Positions 23,758-31,339 of a DNA stretch of 64,000 bases are shown one piece after another. The notes beneath the pieces are model-generated. The model saw only the letters and a program-made list of their open reading frames with translations, ran no database searches and had not been told where the DNA came from. Positions within the stretch are counted from its first letter, which is position 1, and the number at the start of each line of letters is the position of its first letter. A program made the translations under genes and the position numbers. Source of the stretch: Flavobacteriaceae bacterium (lineage in GTDB: Bacteria > Bacteroidota > Bacteroidia > Flavobacteriales > Flavobacteriaceae); the NCBI GenBank assembly GCA_947463515.1, contig CANHRI010000006.1, positions 1 to 64,000 of the forward strand, written 5' to 3'.

Positions 23758-24177
23758 TTAGTTCTTAATTTCAAGTGAATTTTCGGATTCTGGTGTTCGT
23801 TTACGCTTTAATCCCGCCTCAAATTTTTGGTATTGAGCTTTTGAAAGAATCTTTTTCATCTCGGCTTTAAAAGCATCCTCCTCGGCTTGTCTTTTCTCGC
23901 GACGTTCTTGTAATTGTTCTTTGGTCATCAAACGGCCATCGTCTTTTTTGCCTTTTAATTCAGCAACACGGGCTTCACGGTCACGAACAATTTTTTCAAC
24001 ATGGGGTCTAATTTTTTCTGCTTGTCCCGGTTCCAAAACAACGTCTTTGGTTAAACGGTTGAAGAGGACTGTAACTTTTTCTTCAAAAGTTAATTTCTGG
24101 GGTGTACCTGATTTTTGCAATTGAGCAGTGACCGGTAGAAAAAAAAGGAATAGTCCTAAAATTGTGAAAGCTTTCAT
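23758..24177 (-). CDS. Small secreted charged helical protein, Spy/CpxP-like
   Basis: The 139-residue protein has a signal peptide (FFLPVTAQ) and a highly charged helical mature region (KKDDGRLMTKEQLQERREKR) ending with LSKAQYQKFEAGLKRKR. The LSxxQYxxF segment resembles the LTxxQ motif of Spy/CpxP-like periplasmic proteins that sense or buffer envelope stress. The function is an inference. A -7-like TATTTTTG lies upstream on the minus strand (24200-24207), back to back with the promoter of the plus-strand cluster. Confidence 0.75.
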   Translation of the reverse strand: MKAFTILGLFLFFLPVTAQLQKSGTPQKLTFEEKVTVLFNRLTKDVVLEPGQAEKIRPHVEKIVRDREARVAELKGKKDDGRLMTKEQLQERREKRQAEEDAFKAEMKKILSKAQYQKFEAGLKRKRTPESENSLEIKN

Positions 24178-24217
24178 TTGAACTCATTTTTCTTTAGTCC
24201 AAAAATAATAAATTAGG

Positions 24218-24247
24218 TTTAATTAGCGTGTGGAATTTGTATCTTTG
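24218..24247 (+). promoter_or_regulatory. Promoter of the MbnP/MbnH-like cluster
   Basis: TTTA at 24218-24221 is followed after 18 bases by TATCTTTG at 24240-24247, a close match to the Bacteroidota consensus. Transcription would begin near 24252-24254, at the GTG codon proposed as start of the first gene, so that mRNA may be nearly leaderless. Confidence 0.65.
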
Positions 24248-24251
24248 TAGC

Positions 24252-24623
24252 GTGAAAATTGGTGTAATCATAATCGTATTTGTTTTTCTTTTTCGCCCCG
24301 TATTACCTGTGCTAGAATACGTGTTGAATTACGATTATATTCGTACTGTTTTGTGTGAAAATAAAGCCAAACCCAAGTTGTCTTGTAATGGTAAATGTCA
24401 TTTGATGAAGCAGTTGGCAAAAGCTTCAGAACAAGAAGATACCAATTCAAAAAACAATAAAAGCCAAGTCAAAGCGGAATGGGAATTTCCATTTTTGCAA
24501 ACAAATGTTCTCGAAAGTAGCACTCCTTTTTGCCAAATGGCTTATCGTCATTCAATCTTTTCATATTCCAATTTATATCAGTTTTCGGCTGTAATTAGCG
24601 TTTTTCATCCCCCAGCGGTTTAA
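24252..24623 (+). CDS. Small Cys-rich membrane protein, first gene of a probable copper cluster
   Basis: I do not recognise a named family. From the GTG at 24252 the product is 123 residues; the in-frame ATG at 24228 lies upstream of the probable transcription start and is rejected. An N-terminal hydrophobic helix (about 3-21) is followed by Cys35, then SCNGKCHL (Cys45, Cys49, His50), then a charged Lys/Ser/Asn stretch and a C-terminal aromatic region. The CxxxCH group could bind a metal. It stands 101 bases before the MbnP-like gene in the same direction, and similar small proteins occur with metal or haem genes in Flavobacteriaceae as far as I recall. A role in copper handling is an inference. 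Confidence 0.65.
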   Translation: MKIGVIIIVFVFLFRPVLPVLEYVLNYDYIRTVLCENKAKPKLSCNGKCHLMKQLAKASEQEDTNSKNNKSQVKAEWEFPFLQTNVLESSTPFCQMAYRHSIFSYSNLYQFSAVISVFHPPAV

Positions 24624-24724
24624 TTTACATTTTTCGATTCTTACAGCTTTGTGCTGGACTTTTTGATGTGTTTTACATATAAAACTCATCAACAAATGAC
24701 TATTGTTTAAATTTAAATTAAATC

Positions 24725-25534
24725 ATGAAAAATATTTTAAAAAAAGCAGCCCTTTGTATGGTTGCCCTTACTGCTTTGTCACTAACTTCTTGTTCCAATG
24801 ACGACGATACCAACAACAAAATCACGGGTGAAGGGACCTTAAAATTAGAGTTCGATAATATCTATAAAACGGCCAATTTGGCAATGAACACGCCTTATAC
24901 CAATACAAATGGGGAGGTAGTAAAGGTGTCAAAAATGAAATACATCGTAAGTAACATCAAACTTACTAAAGATGATGGCACCGTGTTTACGTATCCTAAA
25001 AGTCAGAGTTATTTTATTGTAGATGAATTAACACCAGCGTCATTGCTTCTTAATTTGCCTAATGTTCCAGCGGGAAATTACACCAAAGTTACTTTTGGTA
25101 TTGGAGTTGATCAAGAGCAGTTTAATCTGGGTGCAGCCGGACAAGGAGATTTCTTAACCCAAGCGCAAAGTGCTGGCATGATGTGGTCATGGAGTGCAGG
25201 TTATAAATTTGTCAATTTTGAAGGTACCTTTACTTCCTCAACCGTAACGACCGACACAAATTTTAAAGTGCACACGGGACAAACGGGTACAGATTACAAC
25301 TATACAACGGTAACTTTAAACTTACCATCCAATGCTCTAGTTCGTACCAACATCACGCCACAAGTGCATATCATGGCGGATGTTTCGCATTTGATCGATG
25401 GCACCAACAAAATTTCGTTGACAGCAGCCAAAGGTTCTGGCGCAGCAGCTAACATTATGGGGGGACCAAGTTTAGCGCTTGTTACAGCCAATATCGCCAA
25501 CATGTTTACTGTAGATCATGTTCATAATGACTAA
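24725..25534 (+). CDS. MbnP-like lipoprotein (probable copper-binding)
   Basis: The 269-residue protein has a lipobox (LTSCSND, Cys23) and the beta-rich MbnP fold: KLEFDNI near the start, KMKYIVSNIKL at about 70-80, and VPAGNYTKVTFGIGVD at about 114-129. The segment MMWSWSAGYKF (Trp154, Trp156) matches the region in which MbnP proteins carry the tryptophan that the partner MbnH oxidises to kynurenine, needed for copper binding. Several His (183, 215, 222, 265, 267, ending VDHVHND) could be ligands. The next gene encodes an MbnH-like di-haem protein, so the two fit the known pair, although no methanobactin genes are seen. A terminator-like hairpin lies between them. Confidence 0.85.
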   Translation: MKNILKKAALCMVALTALSLTSCSNDDDTNNKITGEGTLKLEFDNIYKTANLAMNTPYTNTNGEVVKVSKMKYIVSNIKLTKDDGTVFTYPKSQSYFIVDELTPASLLLNLPNVPAGNYTKVTFGIGVDQEQFNLGAAGQGDFLTQAQSAGMMWSWSAGYKFVNFEGTFTSSTVTTDTNFKVHTGQTGTDYNYTTVTLNLPSNALVRTNITPQVHIMADVSHLIDGTNKISLTAAKGSGAAANIMGGPSLALVTANIANMFTVDHVHND

Positions 25535-25541
25535 ATAAATC

Positions 25542-25573
25542 AAAGGCGTTCGTCTTTTCGGGCGCCTTTTTGA
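25542..25573 (+). terminator. Terminator or attenuator between the MbnP- and MbnH-like genes
   Basis: AAAGGCG at 25542-25548 pairs with CGCCTTT at 25563-25569 and is followed by T-rich sequence. It lies 8 bases after the MbnP stop and 18 before the MbnH start. It may reduce expression of the downstream genes relative to MbnP. Confidence 0.7.
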
Positions 25574-25586
25574 TCTTCTTTATACC

Positions 25587-26627
25587 ATGAAAAAGGTGAT
25601 AATAGGGCTATTAGTCCTTAAACTTTTTACGGCCTGTTCTTCCAATGAGGAAGCGCAATATATTGATGTTCCTTTAGCCACTTCAAAACCTAGTAATTTT
25701 CCAGATGCGGTTTATAATTATGGAAATAATCCTCCAACACAGGCAGGGTTTGAGTTAGGAAAGAAACTGTTTTATGAGGGGCGTTTGTCCTCTGATGGTC
25801 TGGTCTCTTGCGGATTTTGCCATATTCAAGCCGATGCATTTACCCATCACGGACATAGTGTGAGTCATGGAGTAGATAATTTGACAGGAACCCGCAACAC
25901 GCCTCCCATTCAAAATATGGCCTTTCAATCCGTTTACATGTGGGATGGCGCAACGAATCATTTGGATTTACTTTCCATCATTCCCTTTACGAGTCCCATA
26001 GAAATGAATGGTAATTTTGAAACTGCTCTCAATATGATGCGTCAAGATAATACGTATCGTACCCTTTTCAAAAGAGCCTTTCCCGATGGATTAATAAACG
26101 CCGAGAATATGTTAAAGGCCTTGGGACAATTTATGGCAATGATGGTTTCCTCTAATTCGCGTTTTGATCATTACCGACGTGGCGAAAGTGGTGGCCTATT
26201 AACCTCCATTGAGTTGGAAGGGTATGCAATTTTTAATCAAAAATGTGCAAGCTGTCACGCAACGGACTTGTTTACGGACCATTCTTTTCGAAATAATGGC
26301 CTTCCTATCAATCCTCAAATCAATGATGTTGGTCGTTACCGTGTTACCGAATTAGAACAAGACCGCTATAAGTTTAAAGTGCCTAGTTTGCGCAATATCG
26401 AATTCACGGCGCCCTACATGCATGATGGACGGTTTTTTACCCTTGAAGCGGTATTAGATCACTACAGTTCGGGCGTGACACAAACACCAAACTTAGATCC
26501 GTTGTTGGTTAATGGAACAACCCTTGGAATTCCGCTAACGGCCTCAGAAAAATCCAAACTCATTGCGTTCCTAAAAACTCTAACCGATCATCAGTATTTA
26601 AATGATCCCCGATTTGCAGAATTTTAA
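25587..26627 (+). CDS. Di-haem cytochrome c peroxidase family protein, MbnH/MauG-like
   Basis: The 346-residue lipoprotein (LFTACSSN, Cys17) has two c-type haem motifs: CGFCH (Cys75-His79) and CASCH (Cys220-His224). MauG and MbnH proteins use two haems to form a bis-Fe(IV) state that oxidises tryptophan in a partner protein; cytochrome c peroxidases instead reduce H2O2. The MbnP-like gene just upstream favours the MbnH role. It should act in the periplasm, anchored by lipid. The next gene starts one base after its stop codon. Confidence 0.88.
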   Translation: MKKVIIGLLVLKLFTACSSNEEAQYIDVPLATSKPSNFPDAVYNYGNNPPTQAGFELGKKLFYEGRLSSDGLVSCGFCHIQADAFTHHGHSVSHGVDNLTGTRNTPPIQNMAFQSVYMWDGATNHLDLLSIIPFTSPIEMNGNFETALNMMRQDNTYRTLFKRAFPDGLINAENMLKALGQFMAMMVSSNSRFDHYRRGESGGLLTSIELEGYAIFNQKCASCHATDLFTDHSFRNNGLPINPQINDVGRYRVTELEQDRYKFKVPSLRNIEFTAPYMHDGRFFTLEAVLDHYSSGVTQTPNLDPLLVNGTTLGIPLTASEKSKLIAFLKTLTDHQYLNDPRFAEF

Positions 26628-26628
26628 G

Positions 26629-27585
26629 ATGAAAAATATTCTATTTATCCTGTTTTCAACATTTGTAATGGCTTCACCAAAAGATACGCTGCCTTCACCG
26701 AATTGGATTTACAGCTTTAAATTACCCAATGCTGCGCTTGAAGATTGTGATTCCTGTGGCTGTTCAGCAAGTGGAGGAAGTATGGGATTTGCCTCGTTGC
26801 TGAATTCCAATTTTATTGGAGTGCGGTATTTTTACCAACATTATAAAACCAATGATGGATTGTATTCCAATTCACCCTGGTATGATGAATATTATCAAAC
26901 TACACAATTGTGGACACGAATTCCCATCACGTCAAAAATTCAAATTTCTGCCATTGTGCCCTATCATTTTCATCAACGTCAAACGGTAAATGGCACAGAA
27001 CCTATTTCTGGATTGGGCGATGTAACGGTTATGGGTTTGTATCAGGTATATCAAAGTGTAAAAAAAGATTCGACTGCTTTCTCCCATACCTGGCATTTGG
27101 GAGGGGGAGTTAAAGCCCCAACGGGAACTTATGATATCCGCAACAACGGCAGTATCAATCCAGGCTATCAATTGGGAACAGGAAGTTGGGATGGTTTGAT
27201 TTTGACCGAATACACTCTTCGTAAAAACGCTTTTGGGCTAAATCTAATGGCCAATTATACTGTAAAATCAGAAAATGATAAAGGATACCGGTTTGGCAAC
27301 CAATGGAATTATGGCGGAACGGTTTTTTATTTGTGGGAACGAAACCAAAATACTTTTTCACCGCAGTTGGGCCTCAATGGAGAGGTATATGCATATAATT
27401 TCCAACACGGACAAAAGGTGCAAGAAACAGCAGGCTCCATCCTTTTTTCAAAAATTGGTTTTGAATGGGGGATAGGAAAATGGTCGTTGGGAAGTAATTT
27501 GTTGGTGCCTTTGTGGCAAAATTTAATCGCGGGCAACGTTGAGGCTAAGTTACGCTTCGCCTTAAACGTTAATTATGCATTATAA
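26629..27585 (+). CDS. Probable outer-membrane beta-barrel protein with Cys cluster, linked to MbnP/MbnH
   Basis: From the ATG at 26629 the protein is 318 residues with an N-terminal signal. Near residues 39-48 it has DCDSCGCSASGGSMG, a Cys-rich motif seen in proteins that accompany MbnP/MbnH in Bacteroidota, as far as I recall. The rest is made of alternating hydrophobic and aromatic strands (FIGVRYFYQHYKT, YHFHQRQTV, LGGGVKAPTGTYD), typical of a transporter-type beta-barrel. It probably sits in the outer membrane and may pass or bind metal with the two lipoproteins. The function is an inference. It is one base from the MbnH-like stop, so translation is tightly linked. Confidence 0.75.
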   Translation: MKNILFILFSTFVMASPKDTLPSPNWIYSFKLPNAALEDCDSCGCSASGGSMGFASLLNSNFIGVRYFYQHYKTNDGLYSNSPWYDEYYQTTQLWTRIPITSKIQISAIVPYHFHQRQTVNGTEPISGLGDVTVMGLYQVYQSVKKDSTAFSHTWHLGGGVKAPTGTYDIRNNGSINPGYQLGTGSWDGLILTEYTLRKNAFGLNLMANYTVKSENDKGYRFGNQWNYGGTVFYLWERNQNTFSPQLGLNGEVYAYNFQHGQKVQETAGSILFSKIGFEWGIGKWSLGSNLLVPLWQNLIAGNVEAKLRFALNVNYAL

Positions 27586-27610
27586 AAAAAGAGGTCTTAT
27601 GACCTCTTTT
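27586..27610. terminator. Terminator between the copper cluster and the convergent gene
   Basis: AAAAGAGGTC and GACCTCTTTT pair around TTAT, giving a hairpin with T runs in both directions. It can end both convergent transcripts. Confidence 0.88.
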
Positions 27611-27611
27611 C

Positions 27612-27953
27612 TTATCCTTTATAGAATATCAATTTCTGATATAATTCTGTGTTGGCTTTCAGCGCCTGACGTTGCTCGTCGTTTAATCCTGAAAGTAGTT
27701 TAGTGCCATACCGCTCATAGATGGCTTTTTTAGTCGATTCATCGGCAGCACTTTGAACTTGTTCCGCGCGCATGATGAAAAGTTGGGTAAAACTCGTCTT
27801 TAAGTTGTCGTCTAATTTAACCACTTTTAATAAAGCCTCTATTTCGGTAGCGGCTACTTCTTTGGGTTGTAATGCAACCGTGTTTTGTTTATCTTGAGCC
27901 ATGCTCAACTGAACTGCCAAGAAAGCGAATAATGCAAAGACAATTTTTTTCAT
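27612..27953 (-). CDS. Small secreted protein, paralogue of the 23341 gene product
   Basis: The 113-residue protein has a signal peptide (QLSMAQ) and a helical mature region. Its end, LNDEQRQALKANTELYQKLIF, matches the pattern LSPQQMAQLEANPELLNRLIG of the product at 23341-23679. The length and signal are alike too. It lies next to the copper cluster on the other strand. Its function is unknown; a periplasmic helical stress or chaperone role is a guess from its similarity in plan to Spy-like proteins. Confidence 0.75.
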   Translation of the reverse strand: MKKIVFALFAFLAVQLSMAQDKQNTVALQPKEVAATEIEALLKVVKLDDNLKTSFTQLFIMRAEQVQSAADESTKKAIYERYGTKLLSGLNDEQRQALKANTELYQKLIFYKG

Positions 27954-28016
27954 AATGTTAGAATTTAGAAAGCGAATATAACAATATATTTCGTACTATC
28001 CATCGGTTTCAAGGAT

Positions 28017-29705
28017 TTAAGTCAAATGAACAGTTTTTGATTCACCATCAACGATTACTTTAACCACGCCTAATTTACTCAATCCTTTCATGGCAGCATC
28101 CCATTTTTTACCGCTCAACTGCGATTGCTCTTTCAATTGGGCTAAGGGTTGACCGTCTTCTGATTTGAGAAGCTGTAGAATTACTTTTTCTTCCTCGGTA
28201 AGCTCAAGGGCTTTCTTTTCGGGACGCATTTGTGGAAAAAACAATACTTCTTGAATCGAGGCATTATTGGTAAGGAACATGATTAAGCGGTCCATTCCGA
28301 TACCCAATCCAGAAGTGGGAGGCATACCAAATTCAAGTGCACGCAAAAAGTCCTGATCAATAAACATGGCTTCATCGTCACCTTTTTCGGCCAATTTCAT
28401 TTGCGCTTCAAAACGTTCCCGTTGGTCGATAGGGTCATTTAATTCAGAATATGCATTGGCGATTTCTTTGCCGCACACCATCAATTCAAAGCGTTCGGTC
28501 AATTCAGGATTATCGCGATGCGATTTACACAAGGGCGACATTTCTTTGGGGTAATCGGTGATAAAAGTGGGTTGGATAAAGTTGCCTTCACATTTTGCTC
28601 CAAAAATTTCATCGATGAGCTTTCCTTTCCCCATGGTCTCATTGACTTCGATACCCATCGATTGGGCAGCTTCACGCAATTCATCTTCTGATTTACCTGT
28701 GATGTCAAAGCCTGTAAACTTTTGAATAGCCTCAGTCATCGAAATGCGTGCATAAGGCGCTTTAAAATCCACAGTATGTTCTCCAAAGGTGGCTTGCGTT
28801 ATTCCATTGACTTGTAAAGCACAGTATTCCAGCAATTTCTCTGTGAATTCCATCATCCAATGATAATCTTTGTAAGCGACATAAATTTCCATGGCTGTAA
28901 ATTCAGGATTGTGTGTACGATCCATTCCTTCATTTCTGAAATTTTTAGAAAATTCATAAACGCCATCAAAACCGCCAACAATCAATCGTTTTAAATACAA
29001 TTCATTGGCGATACGCATGTATAAAGGGATGTCCAATGAGTTGTGGTGTGTAATAAAAGGACGCGCGGCAGCTCCCCCAGGAATGGATTGTAAAATGGGT
29101 GTTTCCACCTCCAAATAACCTGCATCGTTAAAAAACGTTCGCATGGCTTGAAACAACTTGGTTCGTTTTACAAAAACATCTTTCACCTGCGGATTTACGA
29201 CCAAATCGACATAGCGCATTCGGTAGCGAAGCTCAGGGTCGGTAAAGGCGTCGTATGTTTTTCCTTGATCATCCGTTTTTGGCATCGGTAAGGGGCGAAG
29301 TGTTTTACTTAAAAAAGTAAATTGCTGAACAAGGATTGATTTTTCCCCTACTTTAGTGTAAAACAATTCCCCTTCCACACCGACAAAATCTCCTAAGTCA
29401 GTGAGTTTTCGAAAAACGGTTGTATACAAGGTTTTGTCTTCCTCAGGGCAAAGGGTGTCCCGGTTAAAGTACAACTGAATGCGTCCTTCACTGTCTTGTA
29501 ATTCAGCAAATGCCGCTTTTCCTTGGTCACGAACACTCATTAAGCGCCCCGCAACAACCACTTTTTTGCCTTCTACAAAGGATTCCTTGACCTGTTTAGA
29601 CGTATGGTCAACAGGAAAAAGGTGGGCCGGGTAGGGGTTAATACCTAAATTGCGTAATTGATTGAGTTTTTCTCTGCGAATTTGCTCTTGTTCGGACAGT
29701 TGCAT
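28017..29705 (-). CDS. lysS: Lysyl-tRNA synthetase, class II
   Basis: LysS attaches lysine to tRNA-Lys. The 562-residue protein has an OB-fold anticodon-binding domain (about 50-160) and the class II catalytic core with motif 2 FRNEGMDRTHNPEFT and motif 3 GLGIGMDRLIMFLT. E. coli LysS is about 505 residues; here an extra C-terminal stretch of about 65 residues after the core (LELTEEEKVILQLLKSE...) looks like a small winged-helix-like domain. The start ATG at 29705 follows a TATCTTTG -7 element on the minus strand at 29726-29733. Confidence 0.97.
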   Translation of the reverse strand: MQLSEQEQIRREKLNQLRNLGINPYPAHLFPVDHTSKQVKESFVEGKKVVVAGRLMSVRDQGKAAFAELQDSEGRIQLYFNRDTLCPEEDKTLYTTVFRKLTDLGDFVGVEGELFYTKVGEKSILVQQFTFLSKTLRPLPMPKTDDQGKTYDAFTDPELRYRMRYVDLVVNPQVKDVFVKRTKLFQAMRTFFNDAGYLEVETPILQSIPGGAAARPFITHHNSLDIPLYMRIANELYLKRLIVGGFDGVYEFSKNFRNEGMDRTHNPEFTAMEIYVAYKDYHWMMEFTEKLLEYCALQVNGITQATFGEHTVDFKAPYARISMTEAIQKFTGFDITGKSEDELREAAQSMGIEVNETMGKGKLIDEIFGAKCEGNFIQPTFITDYPKEMSPLCKSHRDNPELTERFELMVCGKEIANAYSELNDPIDQRERFEAQMKLAEKGDDEAMFIDQDFLRALEFGMPPTSGLGIGMDRLIMFLTNNASIQEVLFFPQMRPEKKALELTEEEKVILQLLKSEDGQPLAQLKEQSQLSGKKWDAAMKGLSKLGVVKVIVDGESKTVHLT

Positions 29706-29725
29706 AAATGGAAAATTAAGGGAGC

Positions 29726-29733
29726 AAAGATAA
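29726..29733 (-). promoter_or_regulatory. Candidate -7 element for lysS
   Basis: CAAAGATA on the plus strand reads TATCTTTG on the minus strand, a full match to TANNTTTG, 21 bases before the lysS ATG. A clear -33 element at the right spacing was not found. Confidence 0.5.
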
Positions 29734-29812
29734 TTTATTGTTCAAAAACTACCAACTGACCTGTCGATTTAATAAACCCATGCAAATTCATGCTCATTGT
29801 CTTGCTCCTTTG

Positions 29813-29820
29813 TATCTTTG
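29813..29820 (+). promoter_or_regulatory. Candidate -7 element for lipB
   Basis: TATCTTTG at 29813-29820 matches TANNTTTG, 25 bases before the lipB ATG. TTG occurs upstream at 29797, but with only 13 bases of spacing, so the -33 element is uncertain. Confidence 0.5.
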
Positions 29821-29844
29821 TGAGATAAAAGGAACCTTCACGGG

Positions 29845-30540
29845 ATGAATAAAGAAGTACATTTTCAAAACTTAGGCATACGCGATTATAAAGATACGTG
29901 GGATTATCAGGAAAAATTGTTTGTGGACATTGTGGCCAATAAAATGAAAAAACGAACAAATCCTGAACAACGTACTGAAAATTATTTTTTAACGGTGTCA
30001 CATCCGCATGTGTATACCTTAGGGAAGAGCGGTGATTTGTCCAATCTTTTATTGAATGAAAAGCAACTTGAATCAAAAGGGGCTACCTTTTATAAAATTA
30101 ATAGAGGAGGAGACATTACCTATCATGGTCCTGGTCAACTGGTAGGGTATCCGATTTTAGATTTAGAAAATTTTTTTACCGATATACATAAATATTTACG
30201 ACTTCTAGAAGAAACGATCATTCTTGTTTTGGCTGAGTATGGGTTGAAAGGTGAACGAAGCCCCGGCGAAACAGGAGTTTGGCTCGATGTAGGAACGCCA
30301 TTTGCACGAAAAATTTGTGCCATGGGGGTGCGTGCGAGTCGTTGGGTAACCATGCATGGTTTTGCCTTAAATGTTAATACCGACTTAGGTTATTTTGATC
30401 ATATTATTCCATGTGGTATTCGAGGCAAAGGAGTAACATCATTACATGTTGAATTGCAAAGAGTAGTAGACGAAAGAGAGATAGAGCATCATGTTCTTCG
30501 CTATTTTTCGCAATTATTTGAAGCCGAAATCGTAGGTTAG
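29845..30540 (+). CDS. lipB: Octanoyl-(acyl carrier protein)-protein N-octanoyltransferase
   Basis: LipB moves octanoate from acyl carrier protein to the lipoyl domains of 2-oxoacid dehydrogenases and GcvH, so it serves the E2 protein encoded at 4598. The 231-residue protein has the LipB signature [18 protein letters not shown] and the catalytic-lysine region [25 protein letters not shown]; the expected active-site Cys is in [15 protein letters not shown]. The start codon gives the usual N-terminus. Its stop overlaps the convergent rnhB stop by a few bases. Confidence 0.96.
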   Translation: MNKEVHFQNLGIRDYKDTWDYQEKLFVDIVANKMKKRTNPEQRTENYFLTVSHPHVYTLGKSGDLSNLLLNEKQLESKGATFYKINRGGDITYHGPGQLVGYPILDLENFFTDIHKYLRLLEETIILVLAEYGLKGERSPGETGVWLDVGTPFARKICAMGVRASRWVTMHGFALNVNTDLGYFDHIIPCGIRGKGVTSLHVELQRVVDEREIEHHVLRYFSQLFEAEIVG

Positions 30541-31142
30541 AAATCAAAGTCCAAAGTTAGCTGGTCGGGTAAAAGGCGAAAGCTTTTGCGATGGAAAGGT
30601 GTTATTCCGAATTGGCGAATAGCTTCGCGATGTTCTTGGGTTGGATATCCTTTGTTTTTATTCCACTGATACATCGGATACTCTTCATGGATTCGATCCA
30701 TATATGCATCTCTATATGTTTTTGCTAAAATGGAAGCCGCAGCAATACTTAAATATTTTCCATCACCTTTAATTACAGTTTGGTAAGGAATTTCGCCTAT
30801 GGGTTTAAATCGGTTGCCGTCTACAATAATAAACTCTGGTTGAGGCGCTAGTTGAAGAATGCTTTCTTGCATGGCTTTAATAGATGCATTTAAAATATTA
30901 ATTTCATCAATGATTTTGGGTTCTAAATGAACTACATGAAAACTGATGGCTTCTTTTTCAATGATTGGAGCTAAGGTAATTCGCTGTTTCTCGGTTAACT
31001 TTTTTGAGTCATTTAGAAGCGAGTTTACGAAATCTGTTGGCAGTATAACGGCAGCTGCGGTTACAGGTCCTGCCAAGCAACCCCTCCCTGCTTCATCGGT
31101 TCCACATTCCAAGATATAATTCGAAAATTGTTTGGCTAACAT
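30537..31142 (-). CDS. rnhB: Ribonuclease HII
   Basis: RNase HII cuts the RNA strand of RNA-DNA hybrids and removes single ribonucleotides from DNA. The 201-residue protein has the metal-binding motif [15 protein letters not shown] at the N-terminus and IVDGNRF in the middle, with further acidic residues in [16 protein letters not shown]. It is read on the minus strand, tail to tail with lipB, overlapping by four bases. No strong promoter was identified in the 197-base region shared with the SusC gene. Confidence 0.96.
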   Translation of the reverse strand: MLAKQFSNYILECGTDEAGRGCLAGPVTAAAVILPTDFVNSLLNDSKKLTEKQRITLAPIIEKEAISFHVVHLEPKIIDEINILNASIKAMQESILQLAPQPEFIIVDGNRFKPIGEIPYQTVIKGDGKYLSIAAASILAKTYRDAYMDRIHEEYPMYQWNKNKGYPTQEHREAIRQFGITPFHRKSFRLLPDQLTLDFDF

Positions 31143-31204
31143 CGTGTTAAATTAAAATTAATTAAAAGTTAACGCAACTTTTTGAATTAGGTTGCATCTA
31201 TCAA

Positions 31205-31216
31205 TTGGGTTGCAAC
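31205..31216. promoter_or_regulatory. Palindrome GGTTGCAACC with upstream half-site before the SusC gene
   Basis: The intergenic region between rnhB and the SusC gene contains GGTTGCA near 31190 and, after about 11 bases, GGTTGCAACC, which is a perfect 10-base palindrome. The spacing of one half-site and one full palindrome is compatible with an operator, but no regulator gene is nearby. Confidence 0.4.
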
Positions 31217-31339
31217 CACAAAGTTATACCAAAGCCGTTGAACTTTAACAAATGTAAACGCTAATATTCCGAAGTATTATTTGTTTATTTAAGAAATTAT
31301 TAAGAAGTTTGCGGAATAACTAACTCAAATAAATTTAAT

